NCBI RefSeq assembly: GCF_009923995.1
Contig: NZ_RFSK01000041.1
Span: 1-56,299 of the forward strand
Direction: 5' to 3'
From: Janthinobacterium sp.
GTDB lineage: Bacteria > Pseudomonadota > Gammaproteobacteria > Burkholderiales > Burkholderiaceae_D
DNA: 56,299 nucleotides
Shown: in pieces, positions 16,127-25,109 of the stretch
Layout of the letters: each line of letters starts with the position of its first letter
How positions within the stretch are numbered: the stretch's first letter is position 1
The notes under the pieces: generated by a model
Seen by the model: only the letters and a program-made list of their open reading frames with translations
What the model was told of the DNA's origin: nothing
The model's database searches: none
Program-made: the position numbers and the translations under genes

Positions 16127-17407
16127 ATGCTGACCGCTTTCCTGATCTTTCTCGCCACCTTAACCCTCGTCATCTGGCAGCCGCGCGGCCTGGGCATCGG
16201 CTGGAGCGCCGTCATCGGCGCCGCTGTCGCCTTGCTGGCGGGCGTGATCCACTGGGGCGACATCCCCGTCGTCTGGCACATCGTGTGGAACGCCACCGGC
16301 ACCTTCATCGCCGTCATCATCATCAGCCTGCTGCTGGACGCGGCCGGCTTCTTCGAGTGGGCCGCGCTGCACGTGGCGCGCTGGGGCGGCGGCAGCGGGC
16401 GCCGGCTGTTCGTGCTGCTGGTGCTGCTGGGCGCGCTGGTGTCCGCCATCTTCGCCAACGACGGTGCCGCGCTGATCCTCACGCCCATCGTCATCGCCAT
16501 GCTGCGGGCGCTGAAGTTTTCCGCCAAGGCCACCCTGGCCTACGTCATGGCGGCCGGCTTCATCGCCGACACGGCCAGCCTGCCGCTGGTGGTATCGAAC
16601 CTGGTCAATATCGTCTCGGCCGATTTCTTCAAGATCGGCTTTGCCGAGTACGCGTCCGTGATGGTGCCCGTCAACGTCGTCGCCGTGGCCGCCACCCTGG
16701 GCGTCCTGCTGCTCTTTTTCCGCAAGGACATTCCGCGCGACTATGATGCCGCGCAGCTCAAGCGTCCCGGCGCCGCCATCCGCGACCTGGCCACCTTCCG
16801 CGCCGGCTGGCTGGTGCTGGCGCTGCTGCTGGTGGGATTTTTCTCGCAGGAAAGTCTGGGCGTGCCCATCAGCCTGATCGCCGCCGTGGGCGCCGCGCTG
16901 CTGCTGGGCGTGGCGGGCAAGGGCCACGTCATTTCCACGCGTCACGTGATCCGCCACGCGCCATGGCATATCGTCGTCTTTTCGCTGGGCATGTACCTCG
17001 TCGTCTACGGCTTGCGCAATGCGGGCCTGACGGCCTACCTGACGGGCGTACTCGACCACTGCGCCCAGTATGGCGTGTGGGGCGCGGCCATGGGCACGGG
17101 CGTGCTGACGGCCTTGCTGTCGTCCGTGATGAACAACCTGCCGACGGTGCTCGTGGGCGCGCTGGCCATCGACCCGACCACGGCCCAGGGCGCCGTGCGC
17201 GAGGCGATGATCTACGCCAATGTCATCGGCAGCGACCTGGGGCCGAAGATCACGCCCATCGGCAGCCTGGCCACCTTGCTGTGGCTGCATGTGCTCGACA
17301 GCAAGAATATCCACATCTCCTGGGGCTACTATTTCCGCATCGGCATCGTGCTGACCGTGCCCGTGCTGCTGGCCACCCTGGCGGCACTGGCGCTGCGCCT
17401 GTCCTGA
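16127..17407 (+). CDS. arsB: Arsenite efflux-type transporter ArsB
   Basis: A 426-residue inner-membrane protein with about eleven or twelve hydrophobic segments and the ArsB-family signatures [54 protein letters not shown] and [20 protein letters not shown]. It would export arsenite or antimonite. The ATG at 16127 begins a normal first membrane segment ([15 protein letters not shown]); codons from 16064 onward are in frame but add Cys/Arg-rich non-family sequence. Unusually, no arsR, arsC or arsH is beside it within the window, so it may be a single-gene resistance unit. Confidence 0.88.
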   Translation: MLTAFLIFLATLTLVIWQPRGLGIGWSAVIGAAVALLAGVIHWGDIPVVWHIVWNATGTFIAVIIISLLLDAAGFFEWAALHVARWGGGSGRRLFVLLVLLGALVSAIFANDGAALILTPIVIAMLRALKFSAKATLAYVMAAGFIADTASLPLVVSNLVNIVSADFFKIGFAEYASVMVPVNVVAVAATLGVLLLFFRKDIPRDYDAAQLKRPGAAIRDLATFRAGWLVLALLLVGFFSQESLGVPISLIAAVGAALLLGVAGKGHVISTRHVIRHAPWHIVVFSLGMYLVVYGLRNAGLTAYLTGVLDHCAQYGVWGAAMGTGVLTALLSSVMNNLPTVLVGALAIDPTTAQGAVREAMIYANVIGSDLGPKITPIGSLATLLWLHVLDSKNIHISWGYYFRIGIVLTVPVLLATLAALALRLS

Positions 17408-17452
17408 CTTCCGTGTATGGTGGGGGCCGACAGCCACTCTGATGGGACAATC

Positions 17453-18082
17453 ATGAACTTACTCCTCGTGGGCGCCACGGGCCTGGTGGGCCGCCATGTG
17501 CTGGCCCTGGCGCTGGCCGATGCCCGCGTCGCCACCGTCGTCGCGCCCGTGCGCAAGGCCTTGCCCGCGCACCCGAAACTGCAGGCGCCCCTCGTCGACT
17601 TCGACCAGCTGCCGCCGGACGCGCCCTGGTGGCGGGCCGGCGCCGTCATCTGCACCCTGGGCACGACCATGAAGGCGGCCGGCACGCGGCAAGTGTTCCG
17701 CCGGGTCGACCACGACTACCCGCTGGCCGTCGCGCGCCTGGCCCTGGCGGCGGGTACGCCCGCCTACGTGCTCAATTCCGCCGCCGGCGCCAGCGCCGGC
17801 TCGCGCATCTTCTACAACCGCGTCAAGGGCGAGCTGGAACGCGACCTGGAAGGGCTGGGCTTTGCCTCGCTCACGCACGTGCGCCCCGGCCTGATCGGCG
17901 GCGAGCGCGATGAAGCGCGCATGGGCGAGGGGCTGGCGCTGGGCGTGCTGCGCGTGCTGGGTCCCGTGCTACCGCCGCGCTGGCGCATCAATCCCGCTTC
18001 CAGCATCGCCGCGGCGCTGCTGGAAGCGGCGATTGCCGGCACACCCGGCGTGCACGTGGTGACGTCGGAGCGGCTGCTGTAG
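17453..18082 (+). CDS. NAD(P)-binding Rossmann-fold protein (atypical SDR/NmrA type)
   Basis: A 209-residue protein starting MNLLLVGATGLVGRHVL, a classic glycine-rich NAD(P)-binding motif. The YxxxK-like element is YNRVKGELE, and HVRPGLIGGER resembles the end of the sugar-epimerase-like core in HTATIP2/YbjT-type proteins. Length fits these small atypical short-chain dehydrogenases. The ATG at 17453 is the first codon of the nucleotide-binding strand. It is 45 bp downstream of arsB and may be cotranscribed. Substrate and reaction are unknown. Confidence 0.85.
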   Translation: MNLLLVGATGLVGRHVLALALADARVATVVAPVRKALPAHPKLQAPLVDFDQLPPDAPWWRAGAVICTLGTTMKAAGTRQVFRRVDHDYPLAVARLALAAGTPAYVLNSAAGASAGSRIFYNRVKGELERDLEGLGFASLTHVRPGLIGGERDEARMGEGLALGVLRVLGPVLPPRWRINPASSIAAALLEAAIAGTPGVHVVTSERLL

Positions 18083-18088
18083 TCACCG

Positions 18089-20446
18089 TCAGATGCAGTC
18101 GAGCGACAATCGCCTGATCTGCAGGCCGTTCGGCACTCCCGTGTCGATGCGCAGCGACAGCGAGGAGCCGCTGCCTGCGGGCCAGGCGGCATCGTTCAGG
18201 GTCCAGCTCCAGCGGTTCTCGCCGGCGACGATATTCTTGCTGGCGACCGTCACCACCGTGCCTGCCTTGCCATGCGGCGAGTTGCTGCTGCTGGACGTGT
18301 TGTTATCCACGCCGACGGTCAGGTTGCCCGTATCGCTGGCCAGGCCCGCGCTGGCCGCGTCAAGCACCAGGGTGCACGCCTTGCCGACGATGTCGAAGAC
18401 GCCCGGCGGCGCGCCCGACGCCGTGGTGGCGCTATTCGCGGTGGCGCCGATCATCAGGATGGCGCTCTTGGCCAGCGTCAGCGTGCCCGCGCCGGCGGTG
18501 ACCTTGTTGCTGCCGATCTGGTAGTACAGGGGCAGCGTGGCGTCGGTGGGCAGGGGATAGGCGGCCGCCGTCAGCAGGCTGGCCGTGGTGGCGGCGGAGA
18601 AATCGCTGGCCCAACTGGCGCTGAGGCCGCCGCCGGTGGCGGGCACGTCCGGCGTGGTGCCCGTGCCGCTGTCCGCGCCCGCGCCCGCGCTGCCGAGCAC
18701 GGCAAAGGCGCCGATGCGGCCCGCGCCGCTGTGGATCTGCACCTGCGTGCTGGCCTCGGCGGCGTCGAGCGCGGCATAGGCATACGGCGGCGTCCAGCCG
18801 ATGTCCGCGGCCGGCAGGGTGGACTTGGCGCAACCGGCGGCCGTCAGCGCGGCCGTCACGTCGAGGGGCCCCCCATAGGTGCCAGCCCAGGGCTTGCCAT
18901 CGTCATCCTTGTCGCTGACGAGCTTGGCGCCCGTGATGCGGTAGGCGAGGGCATCCTTGCCCGACACCAGCTTGCCGCACACCTGGCCCGGTTTCAGGCC
19001 GCTAAACAGGTGAAAGTTATTTTCCGCGAACACCGAGGCTTGCCAGCGCACGTCCAGGCCGGAACCCTGGCTATGGCCATACGCCGCCGCGCTGCCCGTC
19101 CAGCCCTGCATCAGGTTGTTGAGCGTATGCAGCTGCGCGTAGCGCACCAGCGGCAGGCGGCTGCCGATGCCGCTCCACCACAGGCGGTGGAAGGTCACGT
19201 GCAGGCGGCCCGCGTCGCTCCAGGCGCGGCCGGAATCGCCGTTGCCCACCAGCGTATTCTTGGCGTGGTCGCCGAAAAAGGAATGCGACACGGTGACATA
19301 GTCCGAGCCGCGCACGATGTCCAGGTTGCCGTCGTGCCGCGTGGGGGAGGCCAGGCCGGCAGTCAACGTATCGGGCGTGTCGCCGTCCGTCATGCTCAGG
19401 TGGTCCAGCCACACATTCTGTGCGCGCGACACAGTCATGCCATCCGCATAGGCATTGCCCGCGTCTTCCGGGTTGACGTCCCACGGCGTATCGATCTTCA
19501 GGTTGCGCACGATGACATTGCGCGTCCAGGTGGGATACAGCTCGCCATCCTTGCCGGCCGCGATCCAGGCCTTGAAATCGTGCTCCGGGTCGCCGTTCGC
19601 GCCCGCCAGCTGCGCCGTGGTCAGCCCCAGTTCGCCGCCGATCAGCACCGCGGTGCCCGTGATGCGCGCCGGCCGGCCTTGCGCATCGTTGATGCCCACC
19701 AGGGTGGTATTCGACGGCACGCTGATCGAGCCGCCGAGCTTCTGGTCCGCGTAGCTCGTATATTCGCGAAACACGCTGTTATTGGCGCTCATGCGCAGGT
19801 CGATATGCCCGACCACGCGCACGATCTTCGGCGCCAGCCCGGCCGCCTTCAGCGCCGCGACCAGTTGCTGGCCGTTGTAGACCGTGTAGACATGGTCCGC
19901 CGTCGCGTTGCGCCCGCCCGTGACGGTGACTGCTTTATGGCTGATATTGGCCGACGTGCCGCTGTTGCGTGCATAAGCATGCCAGCCCAGCGTGGGCGCC
20001 GGGTCGCATTCGAGGGCGCCCAGCACGCCATTCGTCGGGTCTTGCGTGGCGAACTGCCAGGTGGGCAGCCTGGGCGCCGCCAGGTAGTTGGCCGGATCAT
20101 GCGCGCCGTCGACCAGCACGGGCGCCGAATAGGTGCGCACGCCATAGTTGTTCATTTGCAGGGGCGTGGTGTCGCCCGTCAGCGTTTGCGCATCGGTGGC
20201 GGCAAGCGTGATGGCGGGACAGGCGGCTGGGGCGGCAGGCACCGCCTCGCCGCCCGTGGCGCCATCGGGTTGCGGCGGCGCTGCCGCCTCCGGCACGGTC
20301 ACTGGCACGACCGGCGCCGGCGTGCTGCCGGCGACGGCCAGGGTGCCGCCTGTCTGGCTGCTGCCGCCGCAGGCGGACAAGGTGGCTGCTGCCAGCAGCG
20401 CCAACAGCTGCATGGGGCGCTGGACTTGGCTTACGTTTTTTAACAT
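18089..20446 (-). CDS. Secreted pectate lyase lipoprotein, polysaccharide lyase family 1
   Basis: A 785-residue exported enzyme. The signal peptide ends in a lipobox (ATLSAC, then GGSS), so it is probably anchored to the outer membrane. A P/A/T-rich linker leads to the right-handed beta-helix: NTTLVGIND, NVWLDHLSMTDGD with the family vWxDH calcium/substrate motif, YVTVSHSFFGDHAKNTLVG, and HRLWWSGIGSRLPLVR with the catalytic arginine region. A C-terminal beta-rich domain of about 170 residues (from LSASWASDF) could bind carbohydrate. It would cleave polygalacturonate by beta-elimination. GAGGAGACACC precedes the ATG. Convergent with the preceding gene. Confidence 0.9.
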   Translation of the reverse strand: MLKNVSQVQRPMQLLALLAAATLSACGGSSQTGGTLAVAGSTPAPVVPVTVPEAAAPPQPDGATGGEAVPAAPAACPAITLAATDAQTLTGDTTPLQMNNYGVRTYSAPVLVDGAHDPANYLAAPRLPTWQFATQDPTNGVLGALECDPAPTLGWHAYARNSGTSANISHKAVTVTGGRNATADHVYTVYNGQQLVAALKAAGLAPKIVRVVGHIDLRMSANNSVFREYTSYADQKLGGSISVPSNTTLVGINDAQGRPARITGTAVLIGGELGLTTAQLAGANGDPEHDFKAWIAAGKDGELYPTWTRNVIVRNLKIDTPWDVNPEDAGNAYADGMTVSRAQNVWLDHLSMTDGDTPDTLTAGLASPTRHDGNLDIVRGSDYVTVSHSFFGDHAKNTLVGNGDSGRAWSDAGRLHVTFHRLWWSGIGSRLPLVRYAQLHTLNNLMQGWTGSAAAYGHSQGSGLDVRWQASVFAENNFHLFSGLKPGQVCGKLVSGKDALAYRITGAKLVSDKDDDGKPWAGTYGGPLDVTAALTAAGCAKSTLPAADIGWTPPYAYAALDAAEASTQVQIHSGAGRIGAFAVLGSAGAGADSGTGTTPDVPATGGGLSASWASDFSAATTASLLTAAAYPLPTDATLPLYYQIGSNKVTAGAGTLTLAKSAILMIGATANSATTASGAPPGVFDIVGKACTLVLDAASAGLASDTGNLTVGVDNNTSSSSNSPHGKAGTVVTVASKNIVAGENRWSWTLNDAAWPAGSGSSLSLRIDTGVPNGLQIRRLSLDCI

Positions 20447-20564
20447 GGTGTCTCCTCTGTCTCAACAAGGGAATCCCTGTGCCGGCAGGATGTGCTCTGC
20501 CTGGACGGGCTTTTTTCTTTCAACAACGGCTGCGTGATGGCCTGGAAGCCGGTCGGCATCATTG

Positions 20565-20597
20565 TGATATATCAGAATAGCATGATTGATATATCAA
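20565..20597. promoter_or_regulatory. Two identical TGATATATCA palindromes upstream of the pectate lyase
   Basis: The 10-bp palindrome TGATATATCA occurs at 20565-20574 and again at 20587-20596 (the second extended to TTGATATATCAA). The centres are 22 bp apart, two helical turns. It lies about 120-150 bp upstream of the lyase start in an otherwise AT-rich stretch. This is the geometry of a dimeric repressor or activator binding cooperatively. The rest of the 310-bp gap (20447-20756) shows no gene. Confidence 0.6.
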
Positions 20598-20756
20598 TAA
20601 AGAAAAAAGTTTCTTTGAGTTAATCCCTTGGGGCCGCAAAGGGGCGGCGTGGCTGGGCGGCACGGACGGCGCCCGTATAATCGCCGTTTATCGCCACTGC
20701 CGGCCGCCGCGCGCCATGCACCCTGCCAGCGGCGGCGAGACTATCAAGGAGATGCA

Positions 20757-21344
20757 ATGCCCGTGCTGGACAATTCCCATATCGCCGCCGTGCCGCTGGA
20801 AAAAGCCTATCGCCTGCTCAACCACGGCCCGTCCATCCTCGTGTCGGCGCGCCATGGCGGCGTGGAGAACGTGATGGCCGCCGCCTGGGCCTGCGCCCTC
20901 GATTTCGCGCCGCCCAAGCTCACCGTGGTGCTGGACAAGGCGACGCGCACGCGCGCGCTGGTCGAGGGCAGCGGCACCTTCGTCATCCAGGTGCCGACGG
21001 CGGCGCAGCTGCAGCTGACGCACGCCGTCGGCACGCACAGCCTCGACGCGCAGCCGGACAAGCTGGCGCGCGCGGGCGTGCGGCTGTTTCAGATGGAAGG
21101 CGTCGAGGCGCCGTGCGTGGCCGGGTGTTCCGCCTGGCTGGCCTGCAGGCTGCTGCCCGAGCCGCACAACCAGGCTGCGTATGACCTGTTCATCGGCGAA
21201 GTGGTGGGCGCCTGGGCCGATACGCGCGTGTTCCGCGACGGGCACTGGCATTTCGAGGAGGCCGACCCGTCCTGGCGCAGCCTGCACTACATCGCGGGCG
21301 GGCGCTTCTATGCGATCGGCGAGGCGCTCGACGCGGAACAGTAA
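20757..21344 (+). CDS. Flavin reductase family protein (FMN-binding split barrel)
   Basis: A 195-residue protein of the flavin reductase-like family. Conserved elements are GPSILVSARHGGVENVMAAA, the FMN-contacting strand and loop TVVLDKATRTRALVEG, and FIGEVVGAWADT. The start at 20757 follows AAGGAG at 20746-20751; earlier in-frame codons read through repetitive Arg/Gly sequence. It may reduce FMN for a partner oxygenase or carry out its own reduction. No obvious partner is adjacent. It is convergent with the DUF2145 gene, abutting with no gap. Confidence 0.87.
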   Translation: MPVLDNSHIAAVPLEKAYRLLNHGPSILVSARHGGVENVMAAAWACALDFAPPKLTVVLDKATRTRALVEGSGTFVIQVPTAAQLQLTHAVGTHSLDAQPDKLARAGVRLFQMEGVEAPCVAGCSAWLACRLLPEPHNQAAYDLFIGEVVGAWADTRVFRDGHWHFEEADPSWRSLHYIAGGRFYAIGEALDAEQ

Positions 21345-22277
21345 TCAGTCGAGGGCGATGACCCGGTCGTCCGGGCCGGGCACGCAGCCGTCGGCGATGG
21401 GCTCCCAGCCCCGGTGCACCACCACCTGCTTGCCGTCGTGGCAGATTTCCACGCGTTGGCTGGCGGGCAGGCGCTGGCGCGCGAACGCTTCCAGGCTGGC
21501 CGGCAGGCTTACTTCCAGCTGCATCGAGCGTATCGCCTCGGGCGGGTGGTCGTCCATGTGCACGAGGGGCACGAAGAGGGAGCCGAGCATCAGCCAGCGG
21601 GCGCCCACGTCGACGGGGGCGGGGGCGTAGGGCGCCGTGCGCAGCCAGTCCTGGGCGCGCGCGCGCAGGTCGCTGCCCCCGGCCAGGTCGCCCCAGGCGG
21701 CGGCCAGCAATTCCACCACCCATTGATTGCAATTTTGATATTTCAGGCTGTAGGCGTAGGCGTTGGCGCTGTAGCGGCCGGCCAGCAGCTGCTGCACGCG
21801 CACGGGGTCGAGCAGGGCGCGGCGCAGGGGCGGCGTCGTTTCCGCCGGCAGCTTCACGAGCGCGATGTAGCCGAGCGCGGGATTGTCCGTGCCCATGGCG
21901 AAACCGGCCGTGCCCTGGTCGAAGATGCGCGGGCGGCCTTCGTCGCAGGCGTAGTACAGCTGGCGCGCCGACCAGCCGCTGTCGTCATCGTGGCGCCAGG
22001 CCAGGGCCGCGTGCGAATAGCGGATGCCGAAGCGGGCCAGGTCCAGGCCGGAGCGGCTGATCAGGGCCACGCTGCCTTCCGTGGCGGCCAGTTCTTCGCG
22101 CACGACGGCGGCAAAGCGCAGCAAGCGGTCCTGCTCCGTGGCCGTGAGTTCCTGCGCGCGGTCGCAAAAGCGCGCCGACGCCAGCGAAGTGCCCGCATGG
22201 GCGGCACCCGCCAGGGCCAGCGCGGCGCAGGCGGCCAGGCACCGCGCCAGGCGGCGCGGGGGCAATCGAGGGATCAA
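21345..22277 (-). CDS. DUF2145 family exported protein
   Basis: A 310-residue protein with an Arg-rich N-terminus, a hydrophobic core (CLAACAALALAGAAHA) and a signal-peptidase site before GTSLASARFC. The body has the DUF2145 features FGIRYSHAALAWR, QLYYACDEGRPRIFDQG, DNPALGYIALVKLP and YSLKYQNCNQWVVELLAAAW. The conserved His and Cys-Asn pair recall NlpC-like peptidase folds, but activity is unproven. The start is inferred as TTG at 22277 overlapping the upstream stop (TTGA), the only codon giving a proper signal peptide. Likely cotranscribed with the preceding small exported protein. Confidence 0.8.
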   Translation of the reverse strand: MIPRLPPRRLARCLAACAALALAGAAHAGTSLASARFCDRAQELTATEQDRLLRFAAVVREELAATEGSVALISRSGLDLARFGIRYSHAALAWRHDDDSGWSARQLYYACDEGRPRIFDQGTAGFAMGTDNPALGYIALVKLPAETTPPLRRALLDPVRVQQLLAGRYSANAYAYSLKYQNCNQWVVELLAAAWGDLAGGSDLRARAQDWLRTAPYAPAPVDVGARWLMLGSLFVPLVHMDDHPPEAIRSMQLEVSLPASLEAFARQRLPASQRVEICHDGKQVVVHRGWEPIADGCVPGPDDRVIALD

Positions 22278-22723
22278 AGGCTGACCGGACGCGTGGCCAG
22301 TTCGCCGTACCAGTCGTCGGCCAGCACGAGGAAGAAGGCGGCGCGCGTGTCGTTGCGCGAGAATTCGATGCCGTAGGCGCGGTTTTGCGCATACACCATG
22401 TCGCCCTGCGCCAGCAGCTGCTTGTCCAGCGCCGCCTGCGGCAAGTCCAGCACCAGCGGTGTGGCCGTGGCGTCGGCCTGCATGGTCAGGCGCGTCATGC
22501 CGTCGCGGCCCGGCACGGCGGCCACGTCGATGATGCGGTAGGGGCCGTTGGCGACCTTGTTGTCGCGCGAGGAGCTGTTGCTCGATCCCTTGAGCGAATC
22601 GGAAATGCTGCCGCTCGACTGCGAGCCGGCGCTGGAGGCCGAGGAAACGAAGCTGTCGGCGTTGGCGTTGCACGCCACGGTCAGGGCTGCGGCCAGGCCG
22701 AGCATGCGTAAGGAGGTAGTCAA
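22274..22723 (-). CDS. Small exported protein of unknown family, coupled to DUF2145
   Basis: A 149-residue protein. From a TTG at 22723 it reads MTTSLRMLGLAAALTVACNANA, a good signal peptide with a positive n-region. The ATG at 22705 would remove that charge and has no ribosome site. A Ser-rich low-complexity stretch (about residues 24-54) follows, then a compact beta-rich domain (GPYRIIDVAAVPGRDG to LATRPVSL). I do not recognise the family. Its stop overlaps the TTG of the DUF2145 gene, so the two are probably translated together and act together in the periplasm or envelope. Confidence 0.7.
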   Translation of the reverse strand: MTTSLRMLGLAAALTVACNANADSFVSSASSAGSQSSGSISDSLKGSSNSSSRDNKVANGPYRIIDVAAVPGRDGMTRLTMQADATATPLVLDLPQAALDKQLLAQGDMVYAQNRAYGIEFSRNDTRAAFFLVLADDWYGELATRPVSL

Positions 22724-22817
22724 GGCAGTTTTCCAGTGAACTGATGTCGCAATAGCAATTGCATAATAGGGGCAAGCCGGGTCCATCCCGGCCAGCGCCA
22801 TCATAGCAGATGGCCGC

Positions 22818-23651
22818 TCAGCTGAGCAGTACTGCGATCAGCTCCCTGGCTTCGGCCGACGGCTGCGCGCGCAGGGCCTGCAGCACGGGATCGTGGTCGA
22901 GATATGCCCGCAGCGGCGCGCCGACGGTGACGCTGGCCTGCGGCAGGGGCGAGGGCACGGGCGCGAGCGCCTTGGCCAGCAGCAGGGTGTCGCGCAGGCC
23001 CGCGGGCGGCAGCATGACGGTCGACCCGGGCAGGGCGTTGACGGCGTCGGCCACGGGCTGCGGCACGCCCAGCTGCTGCATCAGGGCGCGGCCGATGACT
23101 TCCAGCGCGGGCGCCATCTGCGTTTCCAGCTGCGCGTACAGGTCCGGCGTCCTGTCGGCCTGGGCCAGCAGGTAGAAGCCGGCCACTTCATGCACGATGC
23201 CGGCGAACAGGGCGGTATCGGCGTCCGTGTGCGTCACGGCGCGGGCGATTTCATGGGCCAGCGCCGCCACGTGCACGGTGTGCGCCCACAGCTGGGTGGC
23301 GCGGGCGCGCAGGGCGGGGTCCTTGATGCCCGCGTTCAGCTGGCGGATGACGGCCGCCGTGGCCAGCGCATACAGGTTGCGGTGGCCCAGGCGCTCGACG
23401 GCCGCGCGCACGCTGGTGACGGCGGGGGCGTGGCCGGGCGCGAACAGGGCCGAGTTGGCCAGCGCCACGGCGCGCGCCGACAGGGTCGGTTCGCACAGCA
23501 GCAGGCGGCTGATGTCGGCCGAATGGCAATCGGGGTTGGCCAGCTCCCTTTGCAGGAGCAGGGCCGTATTCACGCTGGTGGGAAAGGCCAGCGATTCCGT
23601 TTCGGCGCTGGCCAGGAGCTGCGCCAGGCTGCTGAGGGTATTGACGTGCAT
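22818..23651 (-). CDS. HDOD domain protein
   Basis: A 277-residue single-domain HDOD (HD-related output domain) protein, helical throughout. Family elements are FPTSVNTALLLQRELANPDC, ISRLLLCEPTLSARAVALANSALF, VTSVRAAVERLGHRNLYALA and LFAGIVHEVAGFYLL. The HD phosphohydrolase metal pairs are largely absent, as is usual for HDOD, so it is probably a signalling scaffold rather than an enzyme. Such proteins link to chemotaxis, cyclic-di-GMP or stress networks, but no partner domain or neighbouring signalling gene is visible here. Monocistronic. Confidence 0.87.
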   Translation of the reverse strand: MHVNTLSSLAQLLASAETESLAFPTSVNTALLLQRELANPDCHSADISRLLLCEPTLSARAVALANSALFAPGHAPAVTSVRAAVERLGHRNLYALATAAVIRQLNAGIKDPALRARATQLWAHTVHVAALAHEIARAVTHTDADTALFAGIVHEVAGFYLLAQADRTPDLYAQLETQMAPALEVIGRALMQQLGVPQPVADAVNALPGSTVMLPPAGLRDTLLLAKALAPVPSPLPQASVTVGAPLRAYLDHDPVLQALRAQPSAEARELIAVLLS

Positions 23652-23751
23652 GGATGGGGGCCGTGAAATAGCGATGCGTCCTATATTATCAGGCTATGCG
23701 CCGCCGCAGGCGTTCGGCAGGGCCGGAGGCTGACCCCGGTCATGCACGCCG

Positions 23752-23767
23752 CGCATAAGCGTATGCG
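23752..23767. promoter_or_regulatory. Perfect inverted repeat upstream of the second aldo/keto reductase
   Basis: CGCATA at 23752-23757 and TATGCG at 23762-23767 are separated by 4 bases, centred about 80 bp upstream of the ATG at 23839. It may be a regulator site. No regulator gene is adjacent. Confidence 0.35.
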
Positions 23768-23838
23768 GCCTGGCCCCCTGACGACGGGCGGCGGCGGCGC
23801 GTAGCATGATCGCCATCACATCAACGAGGAGCGAGCAG

Positions 23839-24873
23839 ATGCCTTCCCCCATGGATTTCCGCGGCAGTTACCGCTATCTGGGCCGCAGCGCCCTGCAAGT
23901 GTCGCCCCTCTGCCTGGGCGCCATGATGTTCGGCGGCGAGGCCGACGCCGCCACGGCGCAGCGCATCATCGCCAGCGCGCACGCGCAGGGCATCAACTTC
24001 CTCGACACGGCCGACGTCTACCACGCGGGCCGCTCCGAGGAAATCGTCGGCCGGGCCGTGGCCGGCCAGCGCGACGACTGGGTGCTGGCCAGCAAGTTCG
24101 GCTTTCCCGCAGCGGCAGGGGCGGGGCCGAACCGCCAGGGCCAGTCGCGCAAATGGATCACGCAGTCGCTCGAAGCCAGCTTGCGGCGCCTGGGCACGGA
24201 TTACCTCGACATCCTGTATTTCCACCGGGCCTTGACGGACGTGACCCTGGAAGAAGGCTTGCGCGCCATCGACGATCTGATACGCCAGGGCAAGATGCGC
24301 TATTACGGCGTATCGAATTTCCACGGCTGGCGCATCGCCGACGTCGTGCGCATGGCCGACCAGCTGGGCATGCCGCGCCCCGTCGCCAGCGAACCGCTGT
24401 ACAACATCGTCGACCGCAAGGCGGAAGTGGAGCAGCTGCCGGCCGCCTTCCACCTGGGCCTGGGCAGCGTGTCCTACAGTCCGCTGGCGCGTGGCGTGCT
24501 CAGCGGCAAGTATGCGCCGGACGCGCCGCCGCCGGCCGACAGCCGGGCAGGGCGGGGCGACAAGCGCATCGCGCTGACGGAGTGGCGCCCCGAATCGCTG
24601 CGCATCGCGCAAGCCGTCGCCGCCCATGCGGCCGCGCGCGGCACCACCCCGGTCGCCTTCGCGCTCGCGTGGGTGCTGCACAATCCCTATATCAGCGCCG
24701 CCATCGCCGGCCCGCGCACCGAGGCGCAGTGGGATGCCTACGTGGCCGCCCTGGCGCTGCGGCTGGGACCGGAGGACGACGCCTTCGTCGACGCGCTGGT
24801 GGCGCCGGGCCATGCATCCACGCATGGCTATACGGACCCCGGCTACCCCGTGGAAGGGCGGCCGGCGGCATAG
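23839..24873 (+). CDS. Aldo/keto reductase
   Basis: A 344-residue aldo/keto reductase, distinct from the copy at 3899. It shows SYRYLGRSALQVSPLCLGAM, the catalytic Asp/Tyr element FLDTADVYHAGRSEEIVG, WVLASKFGF with the Lys, DYLDILYFHRAL with the His, and a C-terminal PYISAAIAGPRTEAQWD cofactor loop. The start at 23839 follows GAGGAGCGAGCAG. A second ATG four codons later is also possible. The family reduces carbonyls with NADPH; the substrate is unknown. It is monocistronic, ending about 240 bp before the RND operon. Confidence 0.92.
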   Translation: MPSPMDFRGSYRYLGRSALQVSPLCLGAMMFGGEADAATAQRIIASAHAQGINFLDTADVYHAGRSEEIVGRAVAGQRDDWVLASKFGFPAAAGAGPNRQGQSRKWITQSLEASLRRLGTDYLDILYFHRALTDVTLEEGLRAIDDLIRQGKMRYYGVSNFHGWRIADVVRMADQLGMPRPVASEPLYNIVDRKAEVEQLPAAFHLGLGSVSYSPLARGVLSGKYAPDAPPPADSRAGRGDKRIALTEWRPESLRIAQAVAAHAAARGTTPVAFALAWVLHNPYISAAIAGPRTEAQWDAYVAALALRLGPEDDAFVDALVAPGHASTHGYTDPGYPVEGRPAA

Positions 24874-24890
24874 GCCGGGGGCGTGGCGCC

Positions 24891-24972
24891 GGCCCCATTC
24901 ATTAGCCCAGCTAATAAGAGCATGCCGTTTTGCCCCGCTAGTCGCCGCGCCGCACTCGCCTTACAGTAGCGC
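24891..24972 (+). promoter_or_regulatory. LysR-type promoter of the second RND operon, near-copy of the one at 39021
   Basis: ATTAG-CCCAG-CTAAT at 24901-24915 is a dyad with T-N11-A spacing, followed by AAG and CATGC. TTACAGT begins exactly 60 bp after the start of ATTAG. The same elements occur in the same register at 39021-39102. The rest of the 236-bp gap before the GTG at 25110 shows nothing else I can name. Confidence 0.65.
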
Positions 24973-25109
24973 CACCGTGCCGCGGCAGGGCGCGCAAGTG
25001 GGCGGGTCCGGGATCTTGTGGCGCGAAAACAGGGCCATGCCGGGACGGCGGCAGCCGCTTGTGCTACCTTCCTGTCACGTCCTTCCTTATCCCCACCAGT
25101 GGAGTTCTC

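Noticed and set aside
18272..20443. Long plus-strand frame opposite the pectate lyase
   Set aside because: Low-complexity Arg/Gly/Ala protein with no motif; the minus strand has a signal peptide and lyase motifs.
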